Source: Tumebacillus sp. BK434 (lineage in GTDB: Bacteria > Bacillota > Bacilli > Tumebacillales > Tumebacillaceae). Taken from it: a stretch of 64,000 nt of DNA. The position numbers were made by a program, and so were the translations under genes. Location of the stretch: assembly GCF_004340785.1 (NCBI RefSeq), contig NZ_SLXS01000001.1:1116001-1180000 (forward strand), read 5' to 3'. Shown one piece after another: positions 37,212 through 45,326 of this stretch (position 1 is its first letter; each line of letters opens with the position of its first letter). The notes under the pieces are model-generated. The model saw only the letters and a list, made by a program, of their open reading frames with translations, did no database searches and was not told the origin of the DNA.

Positions 37212-37242
37212 AAAGACCCGATCTCACGATCGGGTCTTTTTC
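37212..37242. terminator. Terminator after the MoeB gene
   Basis: AAAGACCCGATC and GATCGGGTCTTT pair around a four-base loop, with TTTTTC following on the plus strand. The stop codon of the convergent 128-codon gene falls in the loop. Confidence 0.92.
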
Positions 37243-37610
37243 TTCGCCGGCAGATTCGCCACCGTCTTCGGGGAGCCCAGCACCGGGCCGCCTAACGTCA
37301 TGGTAAAGCGCTGGCTCTGTAGAAATACGCCCGAGACGTTGATTTGATTTAAAATGAGCAGATAAGCGGCAACGATATTCGCTGCATCGATGATCAAGTC
37401 GACGTCACCGCGATTGCCTTTCGCTACGGTTCGTCCCCCACCAAAGATCGGTCCGGTCACGTTGAGTCGAATCTCCTCTGAGGGAGATACGATGACCGAG
37501 CGGATCGTGATCTGACCGCTCAACAGCAAGGCGGCCACCGAAAGATCGATCGCCTGCCGAAATCCCTCCAAATAAGGCAACAGCACGGAACGCCACTGTA
37601 TCGTCATCAT
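37224..37610 (-). CDS. Hypothetical 128-residue protein
   Basis: I do not recognise this protein. It begins MMTIQWRSVLLPYLEGFRQ and is largely beta/hydrophobic with several Gly-Gly-Pro type turns (GPIFGGGRT, GGPVLGSPKT). A GAGGTGAG ribosome site sits in front of the ATG. Its last codons and stop are formed by the terminator hairpin of the convergent MoeB gene. No signal peptide, cysteines or nucleotide motif are seen. The two similar GGP-containing halves could be an internal repeat. Confidence 0.55.
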   Translation of the reverse strand: MMTIQWRSVLLPYLEGFRQAIDLSVAALLLSGQITIRSVIVSPSEEIRLNVTGPIFGGGRTVAKGNRGDVDLIIDAANIVAAYLLILNQINVSGVFLQSQRFTMTLGGPVLGSPKTVANLPAKKKTRS

Positions 37611-37672
37611 CTCACCTCAAATCCTCTACCAGTTTATTCGCAGTTCGAAGATTTGGTTAGTTTTTTTTACGC

Positions 37673-37706
37673 AAAAAGACCCGATCTGTATAAGATCGGG
37701 TCTTTC
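37673..37706 (-). terminator. Terminator of the tRNA-5S transcript
   Basis: AAAGACCCGATC and GATCGGGTCTTT enclose seven bases, with TTTTT following on the minus strand a few bases past the 5S rRNA. The stem sequence is the same as that of the terminator after the MoeB gene. Confidence 0.92.
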
Positions 37707-37710
37707 TTTT

Positions 37711-37826
37711 GCCTAGCGACGTCCTACTCTCCCAGGACCCTGCGGTCCAAGTACCATCGGCTCTGCAGAGCTTAACTTCTGTGTTCGGGATGGGAACAGG
37801 TGTGACCTCTGCGACGTAATCACTAG
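37711..37826 (-). rRNA. rrf: 5S ribosomal RNA
   Basis: The minus strand contains the 5S hallmarks CACACCTGTTCCCATCCCGAA, CACAGAAGTTAAGC, GCCGATGGTACTTGG and GAGAGTAGGACGTCGC. Helix I forms between CTAGTGA at the 5' end and TCGCTAG at the 3' end. The ends are estimates within a few bases. No 16S or 23S is adjacent. Confidence 0.93.
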
Positions 37827-37829
37827 ATA

Positions 37830-37916
37830 TGGTGCGGTCAAGAGGACTTGAACCTCCACGGGGTTGCCCCCACAAGAACCTGAATCTTGCGCGTCTGCCA
37901 ATTCCGCCATGACCGC
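37830..37916 (-). tRNA. tRNA-Leu (anticodon CAG)
   Basis: An 87-base class II tRNA on the minus strand with acceptor GCGGTCA/TGACCGC, a long variable arm, a seven-base anticodon loop TTCAGGT and an encoded CCA end. It ends three bases before the 5S rRNA. Confidence 0.95.
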
Positions 37917-37936
37917 ATATGAAGTTGAAGAAGAAG

Positions 37937-38012
37937 TGGTGCCGGCGAAAGGAATCGAACCCTCGACCCACTGATTACAAGTCAGTTGCTCTACCATCTG
38001 AGCTACACCGGC
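37937..38012 (-). tRNA. tRNA-Thr (anticodon TGT)
   Basis: A 76-base cloverleaf on the minus strand with acceptor GCCGGTG/CGCCGGC, D-arm AGCTCAGATGGTAGAGC, anticodon loop CTTGTAA, T-arm GGTTCGATTCC and encoded CCA. It lies 20 bases upstream of tRNA-Leu. Confidence 0.96.
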
Positions 38013-38132
38013 ACGTTAGTTGCGCCATCCGCTTGCTTCTCGCGGTGACAAGAGTTATCTTATCATGCCCTCTTCCCTTGCACAATCATACGCAGTCATC
38101 AAAATCGGCCAAAATCAGCGTTTAGAAGCATT

Positions 38133-39026
38133 CTACTTTTTCGGAAGTGACAAAATCACCACCGTACCCACGATACATAGGCCACCCACGATTTCGAGCA
38201 GGCCGAGCGGCACGTGCAGCCAGACCACCGACGCGACCACCGCCACCAGCGGCTCGATGCAGGCCAAAAGCGACGTTTCGGACGGCGACAGAAAGCGCAT
38301 CGAATCGAGATACAAGAAAAACGCGATCAGCGTGCCAAACAGGATCACAAACAGCACCAGCGCGACGCTCATCCCCGTCCAGACCTGCCCGGTCGCCGTC
38401 CAGGGACGCTCGATCAGCAGCAGGCCCACGCCGCCGATCAGCATCGCCCAGCCGACGATGACTTCCGACCCCCAGCGCTTGAGCAGACCGACCGGATACA
38501 GCGTATAAAATGCCAAAGCCACCGCCGAGATCAGCCCCCAGAACAAGGCGATGCCCGGCACCGACAGCCCGTCCCAGCGCCCGTTTGTCACCAGCAGCGC
38601 TGTACCGAGCAACGCGAGCAGCACCGCAACGAATTCCACTGCGCGCGGCATCTTGCGCAGCTGCACCGCCAGATAGACGGTGACCAAGAGCGGTGCCAGA
38701 TATTGCAGCAGCGTCGCCGTTGCCGCATTGCCTGTCTCAATCGCGGAAAAATACGTATATTGCACCCCAAGCATCCCCAGCACGCCAAACACGATCACGC
38801 CCACGCGGTCCCGGGGGTCTTTCCAGACGCCGATCAGATCGGCACGTTTCCCGCGCAGCCACGCCATGCCAAGCATCAAGACACCTGCGATCAGCAAACG
38901 CAAGGTCACCAGATATCCGGTCGTAAATGCATACTCCACAAACAACTTCTGCGCGACCGTCCCGGACAGCCCCCAGAAACTGGCGCCGATCAGCACCATC
39001 GAAAAACCTTTTACTCGTGCGTTCAT
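38133..39026 (-). CDS. EamA/DMT-family membrane transporter
   Basis: A 297-residue exporter with about ten membrane helices and two EamA repeats (GASFWGLSGTVAQK at the start of the first). The GVQYTYFSAIETGNAATATLLQYLAPL segment is typical of the family. The substrate is unknown. The start is the ATG at 39026 behind GGGAGGAAAC; thirteen more codons upstream lack a site. It is a paralogue of the exporter at 0.1-1.0 kb but not close in sequence. Confidence 0.9.
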   Translation of the reverse strand: MNARVKGFSMVLIGASFWGLSGTVAQKLFVEYAFTTGYLVTLRLLIAGVLMLGMAWLRGKRADLIGVWKDPRDRVGVIVFGVLGMLGVQYTYFSAIETGNAATATLLQYLAPLLVTVYLAVQLRKMPRAVEFVAVLLALLGTALLVTNGRWDGLSVPGIALFWGLISAVALAFYTLYPVGLLKRWGSEVIVGWAMLIGGVGLLLIERPWTATGQVWTGMSVALVLFVILFGTLIAFFLYLDSMRFLSPSETSLLACIEPLVAVVASVVWLHVPLGLLEIVGGLCIVGTVVILSLPKK

Positions 39027-39066
39027 ACAGATGTTTCCTCCCTCAGTCCTAGAGAGAGTATACACC

Positions 39067-39741
39067 TCATCCGCTGATTTGCGCAGTTTCTTTTGCGAAT
39101 TCTGCCTTCAAAACGTGTACAGCGCCGGCATACTCGCTTTTGCTCCACCCGTTGTACGACGGATGCGGCACGCCTTCGATCACCTGCCACAGCGGGCTCT
39201 GCACAGCAGCCAGCCGGAAAAACTTCTGCGCGAACCTCCCGCACGGCACGACCACCAGAGGATGCTCCTGCAGTTTGATCAGCTTTTTGCGCAGGCTCTC
39301 AACGATGATTTCCTGTACCTCATTCCATGTCTGGTTGCTGTAGATGAGCTTGTTGTTTGCCGAGCGAACGCCTTCCAATACTTGGAAAAAACTGCCATAG
39401 CGCGCCCGTACTTCCGGGTCGTGATAAGCGGCTGCCTGCATCGGGATCTGGCAGACGTTCATCAGCGCGACTTTGTTCAGGGACGGACGGTTCAAATTAT
39501 CATCGCGGTTCTTTTTCAGCAGCACGCCCAGCGGAAATCTTTCATATTGCTCGCCATACAGATGTTTGGTCATCGACGCGCCGGACGACCCGGAGACAGG
39601 TGCCCCGATCTTCAACTCCTGCACATGCGGGCTCTCCAGCAAAAACATAAACCGCGCCTGCTCAGTGATCAGATCTTGCACCAGATAGTTTTTGGCCAGT
39701 TCGTTAAAAATCGCCCGCAACTCCTGCTTGCTTGCGCTCAT
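39067..39741 (-). CDS. Uracil-DNA glycosylase superfamily protein
   Basis: A 224-residue protein with UDG-fold motifs: an N-terminal FLLESPHVQELKIGAPVSGSSG segment in the place of the catalytic water-activating loop, and a late HPSYNGW segment in the place of the HPS-type DNA-intercalation loop. The usual GxDPYH motif I is not present, so the specificity may differ from classical Ung and base excision is not assured. The start is the ATG at 39741 behind AGAGGTGGGG. It precedes the EamA gene by 40 bases in the same direction. Confidence 0.65.
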   Translation of the reverse strand: MSASKQELRAIFNELAKNYLVQDLITEQARFMFLLESPHVQELKIGAPVSGSSGASMTKHLYGEQYERFPLGVLLKKNRDDNLNRPSLNKVALMNVCQIPMQAAAYHDPEVRARYGSFFQVLEGVRSANNKLIYSNQTWNEVQEIIVESLRKKLIKLQEHPLVVVPCGRFAQKFFRLAAVQSPLWQVIEGVPHPSYNGWSKSEYAGAVHVLKAEFAKETAQISG

Positions 39742-39842
39742 TCGCCCCACCTCTGAATCTACAGATGTAAAATGTAATGCGGCTCTATTATATCAAATTC
39801 ACGCCGCTGCATGTCCGAAGAACAGCCAAAACGAAACCGCAA

Positions 39843-39875
39843 CAAAAAGACCCAATCTCCCGCAGATCGGGTCTT
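39843..39875 (-). terminator. Terminator after the phosphoesterase gene
   Basis: AAGACCCGATCT and AGATTGGGTCTT pair with a wobble around GCGGG and are followed by TTTTGTT on the minus strand. Confidence 0.85.
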
Positions 39876-39897
39876 GCGCTCTACCATAGGCGCTGCG

Positions 39898-41328
39898 TTA
39901 GTTCTCAAACGACCGAAAGACGTTCGCCAGATCGGATTGCTCCAGCTTCGCGCCGCGCAGCAGCGCCAGCGCTTCGCCGATCCGTGCCGCTATCAGTCCG
40001 GCAATGTCGAGGTAGAAGTCGGTCGGCTCCGTCTGCAGTGGCTCGCCGGACGTCGGCTTCGGCTCGGGAAGCACCGGGTCGTCCGTGCGCGGCGTCTTGC
40101 GCGTCAGCACGCCGCTCAGATCATACGCGGCCTCGTCTCTGACAGTGAGCGGCTGCAGCCCCCAGCGTTTGGTGATCGTCTTGATCACCGAACAGTGGTC
40201 GAGCGGCACCTCCTGCCCGTTTTCATCCTGCGCCCGATACACGGTGCCCGCTTCGATATACGGCGAGACCAGCAAAGTCGGCACCCGCACGCCAAGGCGG
40301 TCGAAGCGGAAGCCGTGCTGCCCGCTTGGCGCATGCGGCTGCGGCGGCGCAACTCTGGGCGGCGGCACATGATCGAAACACCCGCCGTGCTCGTCATACG
40401 TGATCACGAGCAACGTCTTCTCCCAGCCCTTGCCGTTTCGCACCGCCCGATACACATCGCGGATCAGCCGCTCGCCTTCCGCGACGCTGTACGGCGGATG
40501 CTGGTCGTTGCGCCCGCCGTCATAATTTAAGAACTGCGGCTCCAAAAAAGCATAGCTCGGCAGCGCCCCTGCTGCCGCGTCGCGGTAAAAGGCATCGAGC
40601 GTGCAAAAGTTTGTCCGACGATACTTCAGCAGCCTGGGAAAATGGATCAGCAGCGTCAGCGGCAGTTGGTTCTGCCGGTCGTAGTAGACCTTCCAGTTCA
40701 GACCCTGCTGCCCGGCTTCCGACATCCGATCAAAGATCGTGGCGCTGTCGTTCGCGATCCAGTTCACATACGGCGCGTTGTCGGTCAGTCCGCTCGATGT
40801 CGCCGCATGAAAAAACGACCGGTTCGTCCACGTTTGGCTGGGCACCGCGCAAAACCAGCGGTCGCAAATCGCATACTGCCGGGCCAGCTCAGAAAACACC
40901 GGCACCTGCTGCGGCATGAAACTGTCCATGATGATCTTGTAATTCTCATACTGCACGGGCCGCCCAAGACTCTGCAAGATGTTGATGTAATCGCGCACAA
41001 ACCCGTTCATCGGCGCGATCTCCGGCAGCGGGTCAGCAGCAGCCTGCTCGCCGTACAACTGCACGTTCACATGCTCGTACGGCTCCCCCGGTTCGGGGTC
41101 AGGATGCAGATCATGGCTCCCGCGCCCGGCCGACACCCGCTTTCGATCCGCGCCCGGAACGCCGGCTGGGATCGGATTGGAAAAACGCTTGCCGCTGAGC
41201 CCTTCGAACGCCTGCCCTCTGGGCGGAGGGTTTTTCTTGTCATAGAGCCAGCCGGCCAGATTGTCAAACGAACGGTTCTCCAGCATCAGCACGACGAGAT
41301 GCTCAATCTTCTCCAGAGCGTTTGTCAT
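39898..41328 (-). CDS. Phospholipase C / phosphoesterase family protein
   Basis: A 476-residue enzyme of the non-haemolytic phospholipase C/acid phosphatase AcpA-like family. The opening HLVVLMLENRSFDN supplies the metal-binding Glu-Asn and the nucleophile region. LLVITYDEHGGCFDHVPPP supplies the Asp-Glu-His cluster, and RVPTLLVSPYIEAGTV and DHCSVIKTI are further family segments. No signal peptide is visible, so it is either cytoplasmic or exported by another route; the specificity for phospholipid versus other phosphoesters is unknown. GAAGGAGGGG precedes the ATG. Confidence 0.85.
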   Translation of the reverse strand: MTNALEKIEHLVVLMLENRSFDNLAGWLYDKKNPPPRGQAFEGLSGKRFSNPIPAGVPGADRKRVSAGRGSHDLHPDPEPGEPYEHVNVQLYGEQAAADPLPEIAPMNGFVRDYINILQSLGRPVQYENYKIIMDSFMPQQVPVFSELARQYAICDRWFCAVPSQTWTNRSFFHAATSSGLTDNAPYVNWIANDSATIFDRMSEAGQQGLNWKVYYDRQNQLPLTLLIHFPRLLKYRRTNFCTLDAFYRDAAAGALPSYAFLEPQFLNYDGGRNDQHPPYSVAEGERLIRDVYRAVRNGKGWEKTLLVITYDEHGGCFDHVPPPRVAPPQPHAPSGQHGFRFDRLGVRVPTLLVSPYIEAGTVYRAQDENGQEVPLDHCSVIKTITKRWGLQPLTVRDEAAYDLSGVLTRKTPRTDDPVLPEPKPTSGEPLQTEPTDFYLDIAGLIAARIGEALALLRGAKLEQSDLANVFRSFEN

Positions 41329-41378
41329 CGGCGCCCCTCCTTCCCTCCATGTTATGAAGGAGCAGGCGGGAGCGTCCG

Positions 41379-42095
41379 TCAGAGCTGCAAGCCTTCTTTC
41401 ACCGTCACCAAGCGATATCCATCCGCTTTCAGCTTCGTGACCACGTCATCCACCACTTGCAAAAAAGCGGTCGGATCGCGGCGGCGTCCATCGTGCAGAA
41501 TGATGATTCCGCCCGGGTGCACATCGGCCAGGATCTGCTCGACGATCAGCTTTGGATCATAGCTTTCCGCATACTGCTCCTGCGGATCGATGTCCCACGT
41601 CACCAGCTTCATGTCCCGCTGTTTCAGCATCCACGGCAGCACAACCATCTTGTCCCCGTACGGCGGACGGAAGAAGCTCCGGTCCTGCTCCTCGATGTTT
41701 TTCAACAGCCCGTCCATGTTACGCAGATCGCTTTTGATAAACTGCGGCGATTTGTAGATCATCCGGTTGTGATGCTCCGTGTGGTTCGCCGCCTGATGCC
41801 CTTCTGCGACCGCTCGTCTGGCGATATCTTCATTCTCTTTGATGTTGTCCCCGATCATAAAAAACGTCGCCTTTACCTCGTGCTCCTTGAGCAGATCCAA
41901 GAGAGGCGCCGTCCATTCCCTGGTCGGCCCGTCGTCAAAAGTCAGCGCGATCACTTTCTCCTCCGTCTCGAAATGTGTCACCGGATCGAGAAACAAGGCC
42001 CGGTCGGGCGGACGGTTGTACGCGAAAAACACCAGCACATTCAGCGCAAAGATTACGGCGAGCGCGATCCCGCCATAGATCAATCCCTTTTTCAT
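41379..42095 (-). CDS. Polysaccharide deacetylase (NodB/CE4)
   Basis: A 238-residue secreted or membrane-anchored deacetylase with an N-terminal hydrophobic segment (GLIYGGIALAVIFALNVLVFFAY). The CE4 motifs are TFDDGP (catalytic and metal Asp), NHTEHH for the usual HSxxH-type zinc site, RPPYG, and IIILHDGR. It probably de-N-acetylates cell-wall glycans. The start is the ATG behind GGAGGG. It lies 50 bases downstream in coordinates from the phosphoesterase start, and both are minus strand, so they may be co-transcribed. Confidence 0.9.
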   Translation of the reverse strand: MKKGLIYGGIALAVIFALNVLVFFAYNRPPDRALFLDPVTHFETEEKVIALTFDDGPTREWTAPLLDLLKEHEVKATFFMIGDNIKENEDIARRAVAEGHQAANHTEHHNRMIYKSPQFIKSDLRNMDGLLKNIEEQDRSFFRPPYGDKMVVLPWMLKQRDMKLVTWDIDPQEQYAESYDPKLIVEQILADVHPGGIIILHDGRRRDPTAFLQVVDDVVTKLKADGYRLVTVKEGLQL

Positions 42096-42112
42096 CTGAA
42101 ACCCTCCTTCCA

Positions 42113-42150
42113 TAAAAACAAAGACCCGGCCTGCAGTCAGACCGGGTCTC
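42113..42150 (-). terminator. Terminator after the MFS gene
   Basis: AGACCCGG and CCGGGTCT enclose 12 bases and are followed by TTGTTTTT on the minus strand, between the MFS and deacetylase genes. Confidence 0.85.
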
Positions 42151-42155
42151 TATTT

Positions 42156-43382
42156 CTACGCGTTGGCTTCCCATTCCTTCAATTTCCGGTCGGTCGGCAG
42201 CAGATAGGTCAGCAGACCCAGCAGCGGCAAGAACGAACAGAACAGCATCGTGAAGTCCAGACCCTGCAGGTCGGACAGCTTCCCGAGCGCGACCGAACCG
42301 ATCGCGCCCAGGCCAAAGGCCAGGCCGACGATCAGCCCGGACACCGTGCCGATCTTGCCGGGAATCAGCTCCTGCGCATAGACCACCGTGACCGACCAGC
42401 TCGTGGACAGGATCACGCCGATCACAAACAGGAGCGGATAGGCGAACAGCAAGCTCACATGCGGCAGGAGCAAGGCGAACGGCGCCGCGCCGAGCATCGA
42501 GAAGAAGATCATCCGCCGCTTTCCAAAACGGTCGGCGAGCGGCCCGCCGATAAACGTACCGATGACGCCGGCGATCATAAACAGGAAGATGAAGACCTGA
42601 GCTTTCGAAATCGACAATCCATAGTGGTCGATCAGATAAAACTGATAATAATTGCTAAGTCCTGACGAATACCACGATCTGGCGAACACGAGGAAGGTGA
42701 GCAGCACGATCGCAAAGCCGATCTGCCGCTTCAGCGCGCCCGATTTACGCTCCCCTTTCGACTTGCGAGCCAGAGCCTGCGTGGCCAGCTGCTGCGTGTA
42801 CCACGAGGAGACGAACAGACAGACCACAATCGCCACCGCCGCGAGCGACGTAAACCAGATCGCCCCGAACTGCCCCAGTGGCACGAAGATCAAAGCGGTC
42901 ATCAGCGGCGCCAGCGACGAGCCCGTGTTGCCGCCGACCTGATAGACCGACTGCGCAAAGCCCCGCCGCGTGCCGGCCGCTAAGTATGCCACCTTCGAGC
43001 CTTCCGGATGGAACACCGCCGAACCGAGGCCGACGAACAGCACCGTGAACAAGATCCACAGGTAGTTCGGCGCAAAGGCCAGCCCGAGCATCCCGATCAT
43101 GCTCAAAGCCATCCCAAACGGCAGCAGAAACGGCTTGGGCTTTTTGTCCGACCAGAAGCCGACGACCGGCTGCAGCACCGATGAGGTCATGTTAAACGCA
43201 AACGAGATCAGCCCGACTTGTGTAAAGGTCAGCGCCATCGACTCCCGCAGAGTCGGATAGACCGCCGGAATGACCGCCTGCATCGTATCGTTGAGCAGAT
43301 GGACGAAGCTGATCGCAAACAGAATCCGGTACATCGTACCGTTTGGTGATGACTGCACGTTCGCTTTCGCAACCGTTTGCAT
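42156..43382 (-). CDS. MFS transporter, fosmidomycin-resistance (Fsr) type
   Basis: A 408-residue twelve-helix major facilitator. The opening ISFVHLLNDTMQAVIPAVYP and the FWSDKKPKP cytoplasmic loop are characteristic of the Fsr family, whose Escherichia coli member exports fosmidomycin. The natural substrate is unknown. The start at 43382 follows GGAAAGGACGGGG; the frame remains open another 62 codons upstream but without a start signal and across the divergent promoter region. Confidence 0.88.
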   Translation of the reverse strand: MQTVAKANVQSSPNGTMYRILFAISFVHLLNDTMQAVIPAVYPTLRESMALTFTQVGLISFAFNMTSSVLQPVVGFWSDKKPKPFLLPFGMALSMIGMLGLAFAPNYLWILFTVLFVGLGSAVFHPEGSKVAYLAAGTRRGFAQSVYQVGGNTGSSLAPLMTALIFVPLGQFGAIWFTSLAAVAIVVCLFVSSWYTQQLATQALARKSKGERKSGALKRQIGFAIVLLTFLVFARSWYSSGLSNYYQFYLIDHYGLSISKAQVFIFLFMIAGVIGTFIGGPLADRFGKRRMIFFSMLGAAPFALLLPHVSLLFAYPLLFVIGVILSTSWSVTVVYAQELIPGKIGTVSGLIVGLAFGLGAIGSVALGKLSDLQGLDFTMLFCSFLPLLGLLTYLLPTDRKLKEWEANA

Positions 43383-43606
43383 AGACACCCCGTCCTTTCC
43401 TGACAAAATCAAAGCATTTCTTGCAATTCTTTCGATACCCGTAATAATTGTACGCGAAACCACCCTGTCTGAAAAGATGTAACAGAAATGTCTTTTTCTT
43501 AGCCCATCTGGAACCCAATTTCCGCTTCCTTCCACGCCTGTACGAGTCAAACGGTGCAGCCGCTGCATGTACTGGTAGAAAGATGCAGCCCGAGGAGGGA
43601 CAGAAG

Positions 43607-43726
43607 TTGCCGGACTTTGTTTATACGATCACCAAATGGATTGTTGCGTTCCTCGTCATTTTTATCTTGTGCATCATCCTGCTCCTCACGTTTTTCAACA
43701 AAAAGAATATCGCACTCTCCTCATGA
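43607..43726 (+). CDS. 39-residue single-helix membrane peptide (TTG start)
   Basis: GAGGAGGG seven bases before a TTG opens a 39-codon frame with one strong membrane helix (WIVAFLVIFILCIILLLTFF) and a basic tail FNKKN. It ends at a strong terminator. The ribosome site, membrane helix and terminator together support a real gene. Function unknown; such peptides can be membrane regulators, small toxins or subunits. A longer in-frame ATG reading (MQPEEGQK...) is possible but would put the ribosome site inside the gene. Confidence 0.6.
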   Translation: MPDFVYTITKWIVAFLVIFILCIILLLTFFNKKNIALSS

Positions 43727-43763
43727 CAAAAACCCCTGTCCGCAGCGGACAGGGGTCTTTTTT
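43727..43763. terminator. Bidirectional terminator
   Basis: CCCCTGTCCGC and GCGGACAGGGG form a tight hairpin with flanking A and T runs, between the 39-residue peptide and the convergent CD1247-like gene. Confidence 0.93.
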
Positions 43764-43771
43764 CGCATCGA

Positions 43772-44227
43772 TCAGTCCCGCAACTCTCCAGCCAAGTCAT
43801 CCTCGCCTGAATTATCGTTGACCAGCACCGTCTCCTGGCACTCCGGGCACAGGACTTCGACGATCTCATCGCCTTTGAACACGTCTTCATCGACGAATAC
43901 GGTCTCCCCGCAGTTCGGGCAGTTCATCTCCAAATACTCGATCGCCGTGTCGTCATCCAGTTCGAGGTCTTGGTCGTACTCGAAATCATCATCTTCGAGA
44001 TCTTCGCCGTAGAAATCCTCTTCCAGATCGCCGAGGTCGTCGTCGACCGCTTCAATGTACTCCTCCAGTTGATCCTGCATCATCGTCAGGCGATCAAGGG
44101 AGCGAGCCATCTCATTCATGACTTCCATCATGCCGGCCAGGACGCGCCCTTCCGGAGTGCTCTGTCCCACGTTCAAACCTTCTGCCAGACCTTTCAGATA
44201 CGCCAAACGTTCTTTGATTTGGTTCAA
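43772..44227 (-). CDS. CD1247 N-terminal-domain protein with C-terminal zinc ribbon
   Basis: A 151-residue protein. An N-terminal helical domain (NQIKERLAYLKGLAEGL) is followed by helices (MMEVMNEMARSLDRL), a very acidic linker (residues about 75-105, mostly Asp/Glu) and a zinc ribbon with CPNC and CPEC pairs. This layout matches the CD1247 N-terminal-domain family of Firmicutes, sometimes mislabelled AraC-type. Function is unknown. I start it at a TTG behind AAGGAGG; upstream codons to 44287 have no ribosome site. Confidence 0.75.
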   Translation of the reverse strand: MNQIKERLAYLKGLAEGLNVGQSTPEGRVLAGMMEVMNEMARSLDRLTMMQDQLEEYIEAVDDDLGDLEEDFYGEDLEDDDFEYDQDLELDDDTAIEYLEMNCPNCGETVFVDEDVFKGDEIVEVLCPECQETVLVNDNSGEDDLAGELRD

Positions 44228-44315
44228 GTGACTCGATCCTCCTTCGCGGCTGTTAAGCGGCGCTACACAATCGGAATTTCCATCCACACGCTATTCTGAC
44301 CAACATTGCCACAAA

Positions 44316-44591
44316 TTAACCGCGCACGCCCCAAAGAATCAGTCCCACCCCGCCCATCACCACGACCATCCGCCAGAATTCCAACTTGTCGGCCAAGCCG
44401 ATCAGCCCGAGCGAAGTCACCAAAATCAACACGGTCGGTCCGACCAGCGCCAGCCCCGCGTTGATCTGCACCGCCTTTTGCACACTGCCAAAATAAAACA
44501 TCGCGACGGCCGCCGTGATTTCGATCAGCCCGGAGAGCAGCCGCAGCCCGGCCATGCCCATCAAAATGTGCTCCCGAAAATAGGAAAACAT
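44316..44591 (-). CDS. yqhV: YqhV-like small membrane protein (DUF2619)
   Basis: A 91-residue protein with three membrane helices and the family-like segments MAGLRLLSGLIEITAA and NAGLALVGPTVLILVTSLGLIGLADKL. In B. subtilis yqhV directly follows efp, as here, which strengthens the name. Function is unknown. The start is the ATG at 44591, preceded by GAGGCAAGGCG. A terminator separates it from efp, so it must have its own promoter or depend on readthrough. The spoIIIA operon that follows yqhV in Bacillus is not here. Confidence 0.8.
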   Translation of the reverse strand: MFSYFREHILMGMAGLRLLSGLIEITAAVAMFYFGSVQKAVQINAGLALVGPTVLILVTSLGLIGLADKLEFWRMVVVMGGVGLILWGVRG

Positions 44592-44665
44592 CGCCTTGCC
44601 TCCTCGCTTGCAAACATCCACTACTCGAAGATATGCACGAACCGGACAAGGTATCACCAAAACAA

Positions 44666-44698
44666 ACAGGCGCGCCCTCGTAAGGAGGACGCGCCTGT
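44666..44698 (-). terminator. Terminator after efp
   Basis: ACAGGCGCG and CGCGCCTGT with inner CCTC/GAGG pairs form a strong hairpin followed by TTGTTTTGG on the minus strand, 18 bases past the efp stop. Confidence 0.8.
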
Positions 44699-44716
44699 CG
44701 TCAACATGGTGTGAAA

Positions 44717-45274
44717 TTACGCGCGGGATACGTACTCGCCGTTGCGGGTGTCGACGATCAGCTTTTCGCCGACTTCGATGAACAGCGGAACTTGAACCAC
44801 AGCGCCGGTCTCCATCACAGCGTTCTTGGAGCCGCCTTGTGCGGTGTCACCTTTGATGCCCGGTTCGGTCTCTGCAACGGTCAGCACGACGGTGTTCGGC
44901 AATTCGACGCCGATCGCTTGGCCTTCGTAGATCATCACAGAGCATTCCATGTTTTCAAGCAGGTATTTCACTTCGTCTTCCAGCATGTTCGCCGGGACGC
45001 CGAGCTGTTCGAACGACTCGTTGTCCATGAACTGGAAGAACTCGCCATCGTTGTACAGGTATTGCATCTTGCGGGTCTCCACGCGAGCGCGCGGCACTTT
45101 TTCACCTGCGCGGAAGGTCATCTCGCGGACAGCACCGGTGCGGATGTTCTTCAGCTTGGTGCGGACGAAAGCAGCGCCTTTGCCCGGTTTGACGTGCATA
45201 AATTCGACGACGCGCCAAAGGCCGCCATCGTACTCAATCGTTACGCCTGGACGAAAATCGTTCGAAGAAATCAT
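44717..45274 (-). CDS. efp: Translation elongation factor P
   Basis: A 185-residue three-domain protein that rescues ribosomes stalled at polyproline. The KOW-like N-domain shows the loop [10 protein letters not shown] with Lys32 at the tip, as in B. subtilis where this lysine is modified. Later segments ([11 protein letters not shown]-type and [12 protein letters not shown]) are typical. AGGAGGCAA precedes the ATG. It is 52 bases downstream of the M24 peptidase gene. Confidence 0.98.
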   Translation of the reverse strand: MISSNDFRPGVTIEYDGGLWRVVEFMHVKPGKGAAFVRTKLKNIRTGAVREMTFRAGEKVPRARVETRKMQYLYNDGEFFQFMDNESFEQLGVPANMLEDEVKYLLENMECSVMIYEGQAIGVELPNTVVLTVAETEPGIKGDTAQGGSKNAVMETGAVVQVPLFIEVGEKLIVDTRNGEYVSRA

Positions 45275-45326
45275 GAAAATTGCCTCCTGTATGGGTACAA
45301 AAGTATCTTGGTTGCTGCTGTGGTCG

